The position numbers were made by a program, and so were the translations under genes. DNA of 64,000 nucleotides, taken from Brachionus manjavacas. Its lineage: Eukaryota > Rotifera > Eurotatoria > Ploima > Brachionidae. Within the stretch, counting starts at the first letter, position 1; each line of letters opens with the position of its first letter. The notes beneath the pieces are model-generated. The model saw nothing but the letters and a program-made list of their open reading frames with translations. It was not told the origin of the DNA and made no database searches. The stretch lies in NCBI GenBank assembly GCA_019054805.1, contig JAHQIY010000039.1, positions 62,001 to 126,000 on the forward strand, written 5' to 3'. This document shows, one piece after another, positions 23,661 through 35,089 of the stretch.

Positions 23661-24763
23661 GTTGTTAAAAAAATGTTTTTTAACTAAATTTAAAAAAAAA
23701 AACCTGTTTTTATTGTTTTTCTTTTTTTTTGAATTTTTTGAAAAAATTTCATAAAATTATTTTTATTCTATAACGTAAAATTAGGTAAAGTGGTCTTGAG
23801 AAAGTTTAAAATTAGATGAAAAAATAGATAAAAAATAAATTAATAATAATTAATTAACTATTATTAATTTATTTATTAATATATTTAATAATATTTTTTA
23901 TTAATAATTATTATAAATTTATAATTAATTATTTTAAAAAATTTAATATAATTAACTTTTTGAAATTCTTCCTTTTAATAAATAACTTGAACTACCATTT
24001 TAAAATCTCTCATTGATATTTTTATAATTTGGTTATTGTTTATTTATTTACATATTTTATTATTTTGTGTAATTTGAAAATGTTTACTTGTCAAGCCTTG
24101 ACTATTTAGAACCCTAAAACCAATGTTTTTTTAAATTAATAAAGATGAACTTATAAATAAATTAAGAATTTCAAAATACTCTTTATTAAATATGCTAAAA
24201 TAAAGACACTAATTAATGATTACCGTGAAGTTAAGCTCGTTAATTATTCTTTTCAAAATGATTCCATTTTACGTTTTTGCAAACCTATTTGTCTTGTTTT
24301 AGCACTACATAAGTTACCCCATAAAATTTAAATCTTAACATTCCTATTTAATCTTTTCAAATAGATTAAAATATAGAAGTTTGTTCCGTGGATTATATCT
24401 AATTGATCTTTTTCAGGATTTATTTTAATACAAAGTAGTTCAAAAGAAAATTCATCATAAGATAAGATTTGAACAAGGCTTTTAATAAACTTAAATTACT
24501 TACAATCTCAAGCCGGCTTTTTGAGTTGAGTGAGAGATATGTTGGGACAGGACTGAGTCATTCTATTCCATTGATTGTCAGACAAGTGAAGGAATACAAA
24601 CTCCATTGTGTAATTGCTACCTTACTATTTCCTCTTTTTTTTCATGAAGCTTCAACCATGTAAACATCTGTCACATGTAGCAACCTATTTCAATTTATGT
24701 CTTTTAAACTTTCTTTACATTTTTTTTGGCTTATTTACTTTATTTTTCTTTTATATTTTATTC
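23661..24763. other. upstream region of astacin copy 1
   Basis: A/T-rich. A plus-strand frame of 64 codons at 24469-24663 is less AT-rich than its surroundings but shows no domain and no splice context; I do not call it. Confidence 0.35.
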
Positions 24764-24811
24764 TGAAGGAGATCTAGCTCGGCACAGAAAACAAATAAAT
24801 AAATAAATAAT
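24764..24811 (+). repeat. family B terminal repeat copy
   Basis: ATTCTGAAGGAGATCTAGCT then CGGCACAGAAAACAA and (AAAT)n. It lies directly before a LINE coding remnant, so it is probably the 3' end of an older insertion. Confidence 0.65.
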
Positions 24812-25445
24812 ATATTAGGAGACTTAAATGCTTAAAGGACGGTTTGGCACTGTAATAAAACTGACACGAAAGATGAGATTTTGGAAAATATTTTAAACTC
24901 TTAAAACCTGCGCATACCAACTTATCTGACCTTTAAACGTAGCTTGTCCTTGACTTATGTTTCTGCCCGAACTCCATCCGTAATTTCATTGAATCACATC
25001 ATCTTCAAATAAGCGATCACCAGCCTACCTTGACCACACTAAACAACATTAACCCCCAGACGAAAATGATCATTTTTAGAAAAATTAGCTAGCAAAAATC
25101 ACCAAGGAACTATCAGAAGTCAAAACCACAAAATCTATCCTCAATCTCAAAAGATATCGATAATGAATTGGCCAATTTAATTTAGTTAAAACCATAAATT
25201 TCAAATGCAATGCCAAACATCCGAAATCAGGCTTTGAAAAAGTAAATAACAAAACCTTAACAAATGACCCTGGTTTCATTCTAAATAGTTTTTTAAAACT
25301 CCTAAACGCTTCTTTAAAAATTGGTCACATTCCTTTGGAACTTAAAGTCTCTAAGATTATCATGATCCCAAAAAAATAAACCAGAAATACATACAGACCA
25401 ATCTCACTTATCAGTTGCGTCTCTAAGCTTTTTGGGAAATATTAA
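24812..25445 (+). pseudogene. decayed LINE ORF2 (endonuclease to early RT)
   Basis: Plus-strand translation gives GDLNA near 24821 (endonuclease motif) and ILENILNS. It later gives FLKLLNASLKIGHIPLELK and IIMIPKK, then TYRPISLISCVSKLFGKY (about 25388-25440), the first RT motifs. Many in-frame stops. The copy stops near 25445, before the RT catalytic core. The RT motif is similar to that of the LINE at 1-1477, so they may be related families. Confidence 0.7.
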
Positions 25446-26100
25446 GATTTGTGCATTTGGTTCACAAAAAATCACTAAAATTGATTCAAGTTACCTTATA
25501 TCATGCAATCGATTGCATTAAAAATATTGTAATGAATTGGGTCTACGAATAAACATTAAATAGACATTTCAAATCGTTTTAACAAAAACAGGGTATCGCA
25601 AAAACAATTAGTCAAAATAAGAAATTAAATCTTTTTCTCGAATATTATCCAATTCCCTAAAAAAAACAATAATTTCTTCTTTTTTTCTTTTATTTTCTAT
25701 TAGTTAAATAGAAAAAAATTAAATTAATTAATTTTAAAATATTAATTTTTTCTAAAAATTTTTATTTAACAATTTTTTTATATCATATTCAAATATACAT
25801 TGTAACTAGATTAAACTTTAATTCAAATTACCATGTAAAAATTTTCATAATTATTGTATTCGATATTAAAATTATGCTCAATTAGAATTAATTTTTTTTT
25901 TTCACTAAACTCATTTTAATGCAAAAATAATTTTTCTTATTCGTCTTATAAACTGTAAAACAAAATATTATTTAAGTTGGGTTGAAAAGAAGGACTTTGA
26001 TCCATTCTGAGCTGACCCAAATCTGTTAAATTTTTTAGTTAAATTTTTTTTACATTTTCATACAATAAAGAATTAAATTTAATTTAAAATCTAATTCCAC
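25446..26100. other. AT-rich interval with a family A copy
   Basis: No gene seen. Bases 25978-26020 are a family A copy (GGTTGAAAAGAAGGACTTTG then ATCCATTCTGAGCTG). Confidence 0.5.
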
Positions 26101-26565
26101 TAGTAGTAGTAGTAGTAGTTCTTGCTGCGACACCTAACATGTAGATTGTCTAAGCCCATCACCGCCAAATGGCCGTGTAGAGCTGTAGCAGCCGATTCCA
26201 TTGAACTTATCTAAAGCCATTTTAAAATTAGCGGTTGACTTGGATTTCACCACGTTTTCTGGCAACCTATTCCAATGCGGAACTACTCTGTTTGAGAAAA
26301 ATACATGTCTGGCATTTACTGCAGCCGCAAAATCGTTTCTAATTTTAGCTGGGAAACTTTCTCTCTGGACTCTGATGCTATTTCCTCTTAACGCCCCGGC
26401 TGGTCCCTTGTTTTCTGATTTATTCACTAGATTCTTGATCAAGCTTACCTTTTCTATTCTATTCACTAGTTTGTACATTTCAATCAAGTCCCCTCTCACT
26501 CTTCTTTCACTCAGCTTTGTCAGTCCTAATTTTGTCAGCCTCATTTCATACGGCATGTTTCTTAA

Positions 26566-27813
26566 GGTGCCCCAAGTCATAAACACTAGTTAGCTAGGAT
26601 TATCAAAAATTCACCCCAAAAACTTTTTCTAGGTTAATTATGACGCAGAATTCGATTTTATTAGTGAAAAAAGTGGGTTCTTATATCTTATACCCGAGTT
26701 TCAGGGGGGGGGGGGGGTTCAAAAAAACGTTTTGTTTCATAAAATGTGAAGCATATAGAAATCTACTTTTTTTTTTTTTTATGAAAATTTACCCTAAATT
26801 TACTCGGATTAGTCGTTTTTTATCATCCATTAGTTTATTTTCCCTTTTTTTTGGCGATTTTTAGAAAAAAATGTTTTTTTTTTTAAAATATGCCTTTAAA
26901 TTTTATTTCGTATATAAGACTTTTTTCATGTAGGGTGATTTTGGGCTTAAATTAAAGCTAATTTATTAAGAAATAGGAATAGGTGGGCTTTTTGGATAAT
27001 ATTGTCTATTTAGTAAAATACAAGCATTAAAAGATACCTATGTAATAAATATAAAGTTTTTAGATAGATTCATATAGGAAATTTATTGTTCTGAATATAT
27101 TAATGTATTAAAATCTTTGCTTTTTTATGAGAAATAACTTTACTACTCGATTTTGCTCCAAATAGCTTTTCTAAGACATTTTGATAGCTTGCACCACTTT
27201 GATACATTTCCAAAGCTCTCCAGAATCTATTCCATAGCTTAATATTCAAATCTTTATTTTTATATTCATTTATGGCCTCTAAAATTAAGTCTAAGAACTT
27301 GTTGAAATCTTGATCATTTTTTTTAATATTTTACTGATTTTAAATCTAAATAGAATGCTTTTAAGACAAGATATCAACAAACCCCCATCTATTTCTATAG
27401 AGGAGACTTAGTTCTCTTAAATAAAAAAAATTATCTATTTTGAAATAATTTTACGGGAGAAATAAAACGCCAAAAATGCTAAATCATCGAATTTTTTCAA
27501 AACTTTGCGTTTAAATTGTTAGGGATTTTTATTGAATGGGTGAAAAAATACACAAGATTAGAAATTACATTTCCTCTACTATCTGAAGAAAAAAAAATTA
27601 AGTTTCCAAGTCAGTTTAATTTTTCGAAAAAATCAGTTCAAACTTATGCACTAAATTTGTATTTTTATTTCATGCAATTCAGCAAAAATAAGATGGCATA
27701 TGAAAAAAATGATTTCAGATTCGAGTTCTACGCACAAAATTACATTAGATTTCAAATTTTTGGAAAAGCTAAAAATTTTAAATCCAAAACTAGTGTTTAT
27801 GACTTGGGGCACC
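26566..27813. mobile_element. 1,248-bp transposon with 26-bp perfect inverted termini and TTAA target duplication
   Basis: The first 26 bases (26566-26591, GGTGCCCCAAGTCATAAA...) are the exact reverse complement of 27788-27813. TTAA lies immediately outside both ends (26562-26565 and 27814-27817). Removing the element and one TTAA joins the flanking LINE codons in frame (LYL-R then NMPYEMRL), which fixes both boundaries. TTAA duplication is the hallmark of piggyBac-type transposons. The termini do not begin with the CCY commonly quoted for piggyBac, so the family is uncertain. No transposase seen. Inside are a G14 run (about 26706-26719) and a minus-strand open stretch (27318-27100). Confidence 0.85.
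27100..27318 (-). pseudogene. coding-like stretch inside the TTAA element
   Basis: About 70 minus-strand codons without a stop, with balanced composition: NDQDFNKFLDLILEAINEY, LWNRFWRALEMYQSG and VLEKLFGAKSSSKVISH. Not recognised. It may be the remnant of the element's own gene, since its composition is less A/T-biased than the rest of the insert. Confidence 0.35.
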
Positions 27814-28501
27814 TTAAATACAAAGGTATTTTTGTTGCCCTCTCTTGCACCTTTTCCAACGCATTCACGTCCAATTTCATACTTGGATTCCAAACCTGCA
27901 CTGCATAATCTAGGTGGGGTCTCACCATGGATATATACAATCTTGCCCAAAGTCTTTCCTCTCTACTTGTAAACGTTCGCTTTCGCACAAGCACTTTTCA
28001 CTTGGCTGGTCCATTTTAAATTTGATGAAACTATCACTCCAAGATCCATTTCACACTCGCTTTTCTGTTCCTGTTGCTTTTTTGTGTATATTTATGCCTT
28101 TCATTTAGTCTGCCGAAATTCATTACTTTACGTTTGTTAGCACACAGTCCCATGCGCCAAACCTCTATCCATTGACATACTGCATCCAGATCTTTCTGTA
28201 ACATCGCTCTCTCATAAACATTATTAACTATAGTGAGTATTTTTGAGTCATCTGCGTACAATTCCATTCTATTTGAAACGCAGTCAGGTGGGTCATTTAT
28301 GTAAAGAACAAATAGCAGGGGTCCAAGTACAGACCATTGCGGAACTCCACTCAGTACCTTTGACCATCTAGAAACTCCATCACCAAGTACAACTCGCTGA
28401 GTTCTCATACTCAAAAAGTATTCGAGCCATCTTACTATTTTCTCACCTAGCCCATAACCACGTAGTTTGGAACCATTTCCGACGTCCAAATTCGATCTCA
28501 A

Positions 28502-28860
28502 GCTTTTTAAGCACTGACATGCATAACCAGCTCAAATTAGACTCAGTAAAAACAGGCTCTAAAGTTCTGATCAATAAATTCTTAATCAAAAAATCAAACC
28601 ACCGACAATTAAGATCAGACCTGGATGAATTCAACTCAATAGATGATTTTTTAAACGCTAAGTTCACCTCTCTAAACTAAGATTTCAAAGCAATAGTTTC
28701 TAAATAAAAAACTTTTTAACAAAAACTATAAATCTATTTTATTAGCAAAAATTTTTATATAACTCATTTTATTTATTAAAGCTGGACAAAAAAAAGACTA
28801 AATTCCATTCTGAGCAGCCTGAGGTTCTCTTCGAATTTATTTAGTAAATGAATAAATTAA
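28502..28860 (+). mobile_element. 3' end of a second LINE: C-terminal coding remnant plus family A tail
   Basis: Plus-strand translation from about 28502 gives KLDSVKTGSKVLINKF, then SNHRQLRSDLDEFNSIDDFL and AKFTSLN followed by a stop (28677). About 100 bp downstream is a family A copy (28781-28850, AAGACTAAATTCCATTCTG, then AGCCTGAGG). This order of ORF end, short 3' UTR and family A links family A to the 3' end of a LINE. The protein piece itself is not diagnostic. Confidence 0.45.
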
Positions 28861-30123
28861 TTCAATATCTTGACTTGGAAAGTTGTCTTTTTTTAGAAAT
28901 AAAATCGTTTAGACAACTTATCAGGTGGTCTTTTTACACTGGAGTTTTAAGGTTTTGGGAGCTGACTTTTTGTAATCAAAAGAAATTGAACTAACTTTTT
29001 TAAATTTCCTCAAAAATGAAAATTGTTTTTGATTATGAAATTTTAATAGTAAAGAAACGAAATTATTATTCTATCTTAAATTTAACTTTTACGCAGACAA
29101 ATCGACGTAATTTTAATGTAAGTTAGAGAAAAATTTCGTCTAATCAATCATCCCCTGTCACTTGTTTAGACGAAGATCACACTCTAGCTCATTTAAATTT
29201 TAAAACATGAAAAGATAGCGAAAAAAGTTGAAAATCTCTGAACTTCTGTGGGCAAAACTATTAAACTCTTTTTTCTCTAAAATCAGTATTTCTGGTAGAA
29301 GAAAAGATAAAAAATCTTTTTTGATGGATGCATTGAACGATTTTAAAGGTGAATTTGTGGTCTTTTAACCTGAATTAATTTGAAAGATGCATAAAATTTG
29401 TGGAATTTTATTTTAAAATTTTCCTAATGATCATTTTATTTTCATTTTCAAGGTTTTAGTAAATTTCTTGTCATTTCTTGGTTAGTTTTTTAATTTCTAA
29501 ATTTTCCTTTAAAAAGCATCATATTATAAAAGAATACTTCATACAAAAATAGAATATCAAAAAATAGTGATGAATTTAAAAAGAGAAGTATCAAAAGCAA
29601 ATTTGGCAACTTATTTTCATGATATTTTTTACTTTTGTATCCTTTTTATATTAAATATATTTTAACAAAATCTGAGATAAAAAAAGCGGTCCGGTGCGTA
29701 GCCCTTGTTTAGGGATCCGGCTTTGCATTATTATTGAGCAAAATTTTAGAATATATTTAATATTTATAAATACTTTCTGTAAAATTTTAAAGAATACATT
29801 TTTTTGTTGCATTTAATAAACTTTATATAGAATTTTCAAATTTAACTATAAGAAAAATTAAAAAGATTGAAAAATTGATAAATTTAATTAATTGAATGTT
29901 TAGATAGTTGAAAAATTAGTAAAGGACAAAAAAGAATTTTTAGCTATAAGAAATCGCTCATTGTCAAAAGATTTTTTAAATCAAAAAATTTTTAAAAAAA
30001 TCCATAAAAACAAAAACTAATTAATTAATGATACGAAATTAATTTACAAAATATAATTTTATTAAAAATTTGAAATTTTTTAGTAAAGATAATGGTTAAA
30101 AAATTTAAACAAAGCCCTAACAA
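28861..30123. other. AT-rich interval downstream of astacin copy 2
   Basis: No gene seen. A short GC-rich island at about 29690-29735 (GCGGTCCGGTGCGTAGCCC, GGGATCCGGCTTTGC) stands out from the surroundings; function unknown. Confidence 0.4.
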
Positions 30124-31470
30124 TTAGCATGCTGAGCATGTTTTTTTACATGGATTGTTTGGCAATGTGTTTAGTAAGGAACATTGATTTACCCACAATG
30201 TACAACTTTCCGGAAAGTCGTCAGAACAATGGCAGGTAATTGGACAAGCTTGTTTTATGGTCAAATTTCCTATCAAACTATTTGTATCACATAAATCTAG
30301 ACTTCTGAAGTATTCACATGCCTCTTTGTCGAAATCTTGTTCTGGTGGAAGTAAAGTTGTTGGAGAAATTGTTTGCGGATTGCAACTTAAGGGACATGCT
30401 TCTTTGATGGGTCTTGAACCAATATAAGAGTTACTGTTGCATAAATTTAAAGATTTATAATATTCACAGGCTGCATTATTAAAATCTGTAAATGAAGAGA
30501 CAGTTGAAGTAGATCGAACTGTACACTGGATACAATTTGTTCCTATACAATCAGAAGTACAGTCACACGAATAGACCGTACCATTAGTTCGACAAGTACC
30601 ACCATTTTGACATGGATTAGACCTGCAAGGATTAACTGCAGTCGTAGTAGAAGTCATGGTGGTTGTTTTAGTAGTGGAAGTATTAATTTCACATCTGTAG
30701 AATTTTCTTATTTCACCTACATCTGTTTGTGTAAGCCGCCTGTTTATTCCAAGTCTACCTTGTAATGGAACTATAGTTGGCGAGCCATCAATTGAAAAAG
30801 CATCTGGTTGATAGTGCATTATGGAATCATAGTCATAGCCGAAACCAAGATCTAATCCTCTTGATAAGGACCGAAAATTACTGATAGCACTTTTGTCAAT
30901 TTTATCCCAAATAATTCTAATGTAATTATCTCTATCAGGTCTTTGATGTTCATGCCAAAAACCAAGTGCGTGAAGTAATTCATGAATAACAATATAGGAG
31001 TTAATGCATGACCCAGTACTCTCTCTTGTCGGAATTTTTAATGATAGAAGCTGAGGGCCTGATCGTTTTCCTACATATGACCAACATCCATTGCCATTAA
31101 AAATTCTAAGATATGTAGTTTCTGTTGTTCTTTGGACAAATTTAATGCAGCTTTTACCATTAGTTCTCGTCGAGTCTTCAATTTCTCTCATGCCATAATG
31201 AATAACTGAAATGTTAGATTCAGAAAAAGATTTGTCAATGATGTAAGGCACGATGCCATCAGTCCACTTCTGTCTTTCTAATAAATCCTCTGCATAACCT
31301 TTTGATATCATTTCATCAAATGAGTTTATGTTTTCAAGGACATCAGCTGGAGCATTGTGATCAAACTCAAGTTGATATGAATACAAAAGATTTGTTTGTA
31401 TAATTAACAATATTAGTCCATTCAGGTAAAATTTGAAAAATATAAAAGCTAAATTTCTGAATAAAAACAT
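30124..31470 (-). CDS. secreted astacin metalloprotease with EGF and ShK-like domains, copy 2
   Basis: A single-exon frame of 448 residues with the same architecture as the gene at 22311-23660: hydrophobic N-terminus, short propeptide, catalytic domain (HELLHALGFWHEH, SIMHY), Thr linker, EGF-like domain and three ShK-like segments ending KKTCSAC. The zinc ligands and the Met-turn are intact, so it should be active. It differs from copy 1 in patches of the catalytic domain (SESNISVIHYG, KRSGPQLLSLK, SAISNFRSLSRGL) and in the last ShK segment. From the end of the catalytic domain to the second ShK segment it is identical over 426 bases. Homology stops at the start and stop codons, so the flanks are unrelated or have diverged fully. 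Confidence 0.92.
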   Translation of the reverse strand: MFLFRNLAFIFFKFYLNGLILLIIQTNLLYSYQLEFDHNAPADVLENINSFDEMISKGYAEDLLERQKWTDGIVPYIIDKSFSESNISVIHYGMREIEDSTRTNGKSCIKFVQRTTETTYLRIFNGNGCWSYVGKRSGPQLLSLKIPTRESTGSCINSYIVIHELLHALGFWHEHQRPDRDNYIRIIWDKIDKSAISNFRSLSRGLDLGFGYDYDSIMHYQPDAFSIDGSPTIVPLQGRLGINRRLTQTDVGEIRKFYRCEINTSTTKTTTMTSTTTAVNPCRSNPCQNGGTCRTNGTVYSCDCTSDCIGTNCIQCTVRSTSTVSSFTDFNNAACEYYKSLNLCNSNSYIGSRPIKEACPLSCNPQTISPTTLLPPEQDFDKEACEYFRSLDLCDTNSLIGNLTIKQACPITCHCSDDFPESCTLWVNQCSLLNTLPNNPCKKTCSAC

Positions 31471-32934
31471 GGTTTTAAGAAATTCTAAAAAACTTTTTTT
31501 TAATTATTCTTTTTTTTTTATTACTTGTTTTTATATTTATATAATAACAGTAAATAATTCGATGACAGTTAGAAAATTAATTTCCTATAATTTAATTTGA
31601 AATGAATATGAAATTAGCTTTTGAAATTGAAATTTATGAAATTCTTTAAGTTTGTTTTTTATGTTTAAAGAATTTCAAAAATTAAAAGTCAGAACAATAA
31701 CAAATATTGTTATGGTCTATTCAACTTTTCTCATAATGCTAAAACTTGTAAAAAAATATTATTACAAACTTTTGACCTTTATTTCACAAATTTTTTTCTC
31801 TTAATTACGTGGATTTGCCTGGGTAAAAGTTAAATTTAAGATTTAAGATTAATTTCGTCTCTAGACTTTTTTTTTCATTATCGAAAACAAATTTCAATTT
31901 TGAGGGAATTTAAAAAAAAGTTAATTCAATTTCAAAATAGGTAAATTTTGATTTTCTGCTTGGTTTTTGACGAAATTTTCCTTAATCAATTAGAGTAAAA
32001 TTTGGAAGATTTGATCTTTAATTTTAGCAATTTTTTTAAATTTTCAATATTAAAAAACATATAGCTTTTAAATTTAAGTGATAATTGCAGTGAGAGTAGC
32101 AATGGTTCACTATTGAAAAAGCGGACAAGATCGCCATTAAATTGTATGTCAAAAATTATAGATTCAAAATGAAAAAAAAATTTATAATTTTTTTAAAAAT
32201 AAATACTTTGCAGGCCTACAGGGTATTTGTAGGGACTTAATTTGAATAATAATAAGTTTGTATCAGCTTTTCAAGAACAAATTTTAAACCTAAACAATTA
32301 AGTTTTTTTGAATTAAACATTTTTGTCTCTTTCCTTTGTTCCAAAATGCAAAATGCCGTCTAGACCATTCAGTCGGCTTTTCAGATATTACTCCATCAAA
32401 CTTTGGTAAATTTGGTTCGGAGTTTATCTCTGGTTGAAAATATTATTGTAAATGAGACAATAAGATTGAATTTTTTCTCCACCCTAAAAGAACCTTTACA
32501 GCTTTATTCAAATTGATCTTAAAGAAAGAACTTAACAGCACACTTGGCTTCTTTATTTCAATAGTACAAGATGTAATCTATGGGAAAAAATCAAGAATTA
32601 TAATTGGGAATGATATTTAGAGTTTGAGCATGGTAACAAGCATCAAGCATAGTTTAATGTTCAATTTATTTTTGGCATATTCCGAATACTCCGTATTTAT
32701 CTGAATTTATTACCATAATCCCAAAATCATATGAATTTTTTAATCTAAAGAAGAAATTAAAAATTTTCTTTACCTTTATTGGTAATTCTTTTGAAGAATG
32801 CATAGATTTAGGTGGGACAACTTAGAGCTTCGCTTTGGCGAAAGTCTTTTTCTCAAGTAAAACAGTGACATCGGTTCCAATCATGATTTAAAGCCTCTTT
32901 TCTTCTGAAACTATCTTTCTTTTTTTAAATTTAA

Positions 32935-33040
32935 AAATCAAAATTTAAAAATTATTCATTTAAAAATTAATTATTTAAAAAATATTTATTTAAAAAATAT
33001 TTATTTAAAAAATATTTATTTAAAAATTATTTTTATGATT
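32935..33040. repeat. short minisatellite, period about 17 bp
   Basis: AATATTTATTTAAAAA repeats about four times perfectly, with diverged copies (ATTATTCATTTAAAA) at the left edge. Confidence 0.8.
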
Positions 33041-33165
33041 TTTAATTTTTCTTTAGTTTTTCTACGATTTTCGAACCGATTCAGCACTTGTTGTGGCGTC
33101 AAATTCTGATCAGCTGCGTTTTCTGTTGTTCTCTTGCATTGATTTATTTTGAGATTTTGTATAAG
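33010..33165 (-). pseudogene. possible homeodomain helix-3 relic
   Basis: An open minus-strand run of about 45 codons includes NLTPQQVLNRFENRRKTKEK (33105-33049). It looks like the end of a homeodomain (LTPxQVxxWFxNRRxKxK) with the invariant Trp changed to Arg (TGG to CGG would do it). Homeobox genes often have an intron just before this helix, and CTGATCAG precedes it. No helix 1 or 2 was found. This may be chance. Confidence 0.25.
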
Positions 33166-35089
33166 TCTTTTTACTTTAACCTTGGTAAATCACCTGTTTA
33201 CTTTTTTCTCCATCTATGACCAGTCTCAGCTACTCGCACAAGCAGATCAATTCGTTTTTATCTAACTTTGGCTTTTTAGTGTTTCTTTAATAATAAATAT
33301 TTTGTAGTAGCAGATGCAGTTTTAGTAATAAAATACTGCGGCCCTTTAGGAATAAGCTTTGGAAGATATTTAATAAGTTTTAATTTTTTTAAAATAATGT
33401 TTTTTAAGTATTATCTATTTAATTGATGAAGTATTTAATTTAAATAAAAACCCAGAGAATAAGGTTAAATGTATCTGGCGTATTCTTCTATTTGTATATC
33501 TAATAGAAGAAAAATTCAAATTTTACATATCCTAATAATTAAATTTTTTAATTTAAATTAAGAAATTTGTAAAGAAATTGTTAAATAAATTTTAATTAAT
33601 TTTAAATGACTCTTTCTTTCTTATCTTACACCAGTGTATTTTGAATTGAAATAATTTTAAGAGAAAGTTATGATTTTAAATTAAAAAAATAAATAAATAA
33701 TTAAACCATTTTGAGAATTGAAAAAAAATTACGAAATCATCTAATTTTTATTTTTTTATTTATTAATTTAATTAAGCCTAATAGGCAAGTTTATAAAAAA
33801 AAAGTACACAAATATATAAAAGATATAGTTAATTACATAATTAGATAAAAATTTTTATAAACACAAGATTCAAATTCCAAAATAATAATTGTCTTCATAG
33901 TTATTGCTTATTCATACTTAATGTTGACTTTAGATCATCTCTAAATCGGATTCCAAATTATTTTTGCAATTGAGTCTTTTCTTCACTTGAGCATACAAAT
34001 TTTCTATTTCTAGGAAAAAAAAACTTGTATTTATAAGTTCAAGTACATTCCTCATCATGTTTTCCCTTTTGAACTATACGGTTCAAGACCAAGAGATGAT
34101 TCACCTATTTCAATTTGAAAATTTTAAAAGTAATAAAATACTTGTTTAACTTTTAATTAAATACTAAGTTGATCGAATGAATAAATTACCTCTCTCTTAC
34201 TTTTTTTATTAACTAGGATTTAAACAGGATGTTAAAATGTGTCTAACAATTTGACTTCAAAGAAAAATTAATTATTTTATTAATTTTAAAAATAATTAGT
34301 TTATTTTAGAACATACTGAATATATTCTAAAATAAGCTCAAGTGCAATTTTAAATATTGAAAATATATTTTTGTAGGAATGAACTTCCTCTGGGCTATAA
34401 CTTATATTTAAAATAAAAAAAAAACATTTTAAAGAATAAGGGATTTTTTAAAAAGCAAATTTTTAAAATTTATCTTTACTAGTTGTCAAATTTAACAGAG
34501 AATTTAAGCTTAAAAATAATTATTAAAATTACTAATTCGTTTCTCCTGGTAACGCTTTTAAATTCTGGTATAAAAAATTTTAATAAAACCAAGAGAATTT
34601 TTAATTCTAATTTTTCAAAATATTACATAACATTTTGCTAATGTTACGCTTTCGAGGGAAATAAAAAACCATTTTTTTGATAAATTAAAGATGAAATGTA
34701 TTTTTAATTGATTTTCTTTTGATACTTAAACTCTTCAGTTTAAACTTCTGGCAGCATTAATTTTATATATTTTTTTTTCAAAATAATTTTAGATCACGTC
34801 TAGAAGAGTACTTTATACTTAAATAGGTGAGATCATTCGAATTCTTTGTTTGGGCATGAAAAAAAATACCCTTTACTCGGAGTAAGTTTGAATCTGAAAT
34901 TTAATTACCTGAATTTTGAATTTTAATTAGAATAATTAAAATTTTCTTTGACTATCTATTCAAATTTGAATTTTAATTAATCAAGCATTTTTTTAGATAA
35001 ACTAATTGAATACTTTAAAATGTCTTGAACGAAGACAATTTTGAAACAAAAATTGACAGTAGCAATTAGAGAAAATTTCGTTCAGAAAA

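Larger units (their letters stand above)
26101..28501 (-). mobile_element. CR1-like LINE, 5'-truncated, split by a TTAA-flanked insertion
   Basis: From right to left, the 28501-28034 frame carries RT motifs (LSGVPQ then VLGPLLFVLYINDPPD, and YADDSK). The 27994-27818 segment carries ISMVRPHLDYAVQVWNP and LEKVQERATK. After the insertion at 26566-27813, the 26565-26134 segment carries MPYEMRLTKLGLTKL, DLIEMYKLVN and RVVPHWNRLPENVV. These are the C-terminal half of RT and the C-terminal region of CR1/L2-type ORF2. The 3' end is a (CTA)n run, seen as (TAG)n at 26101-26118. Frame breaks near 28030 and loss of everything 5' of the RT core make it non-functional. It lies between the two astacin genes. 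Confidence 0.85.
31471..35089. other. long AT-rich interval without a supported gene
   Basis: Contains a minisatellite (32935-33040), a region of more balanced composition at 33050-33280, and otherwise A/T sequence. The 33010-33165 minus-strand open run is treated separately. Confidence 0.4.

Noticed and set aside
29690-29735. GC-rich island as an RNA gene or promoter
   Set aside because: Short, with no stable fold or box motifs that I could confirm.
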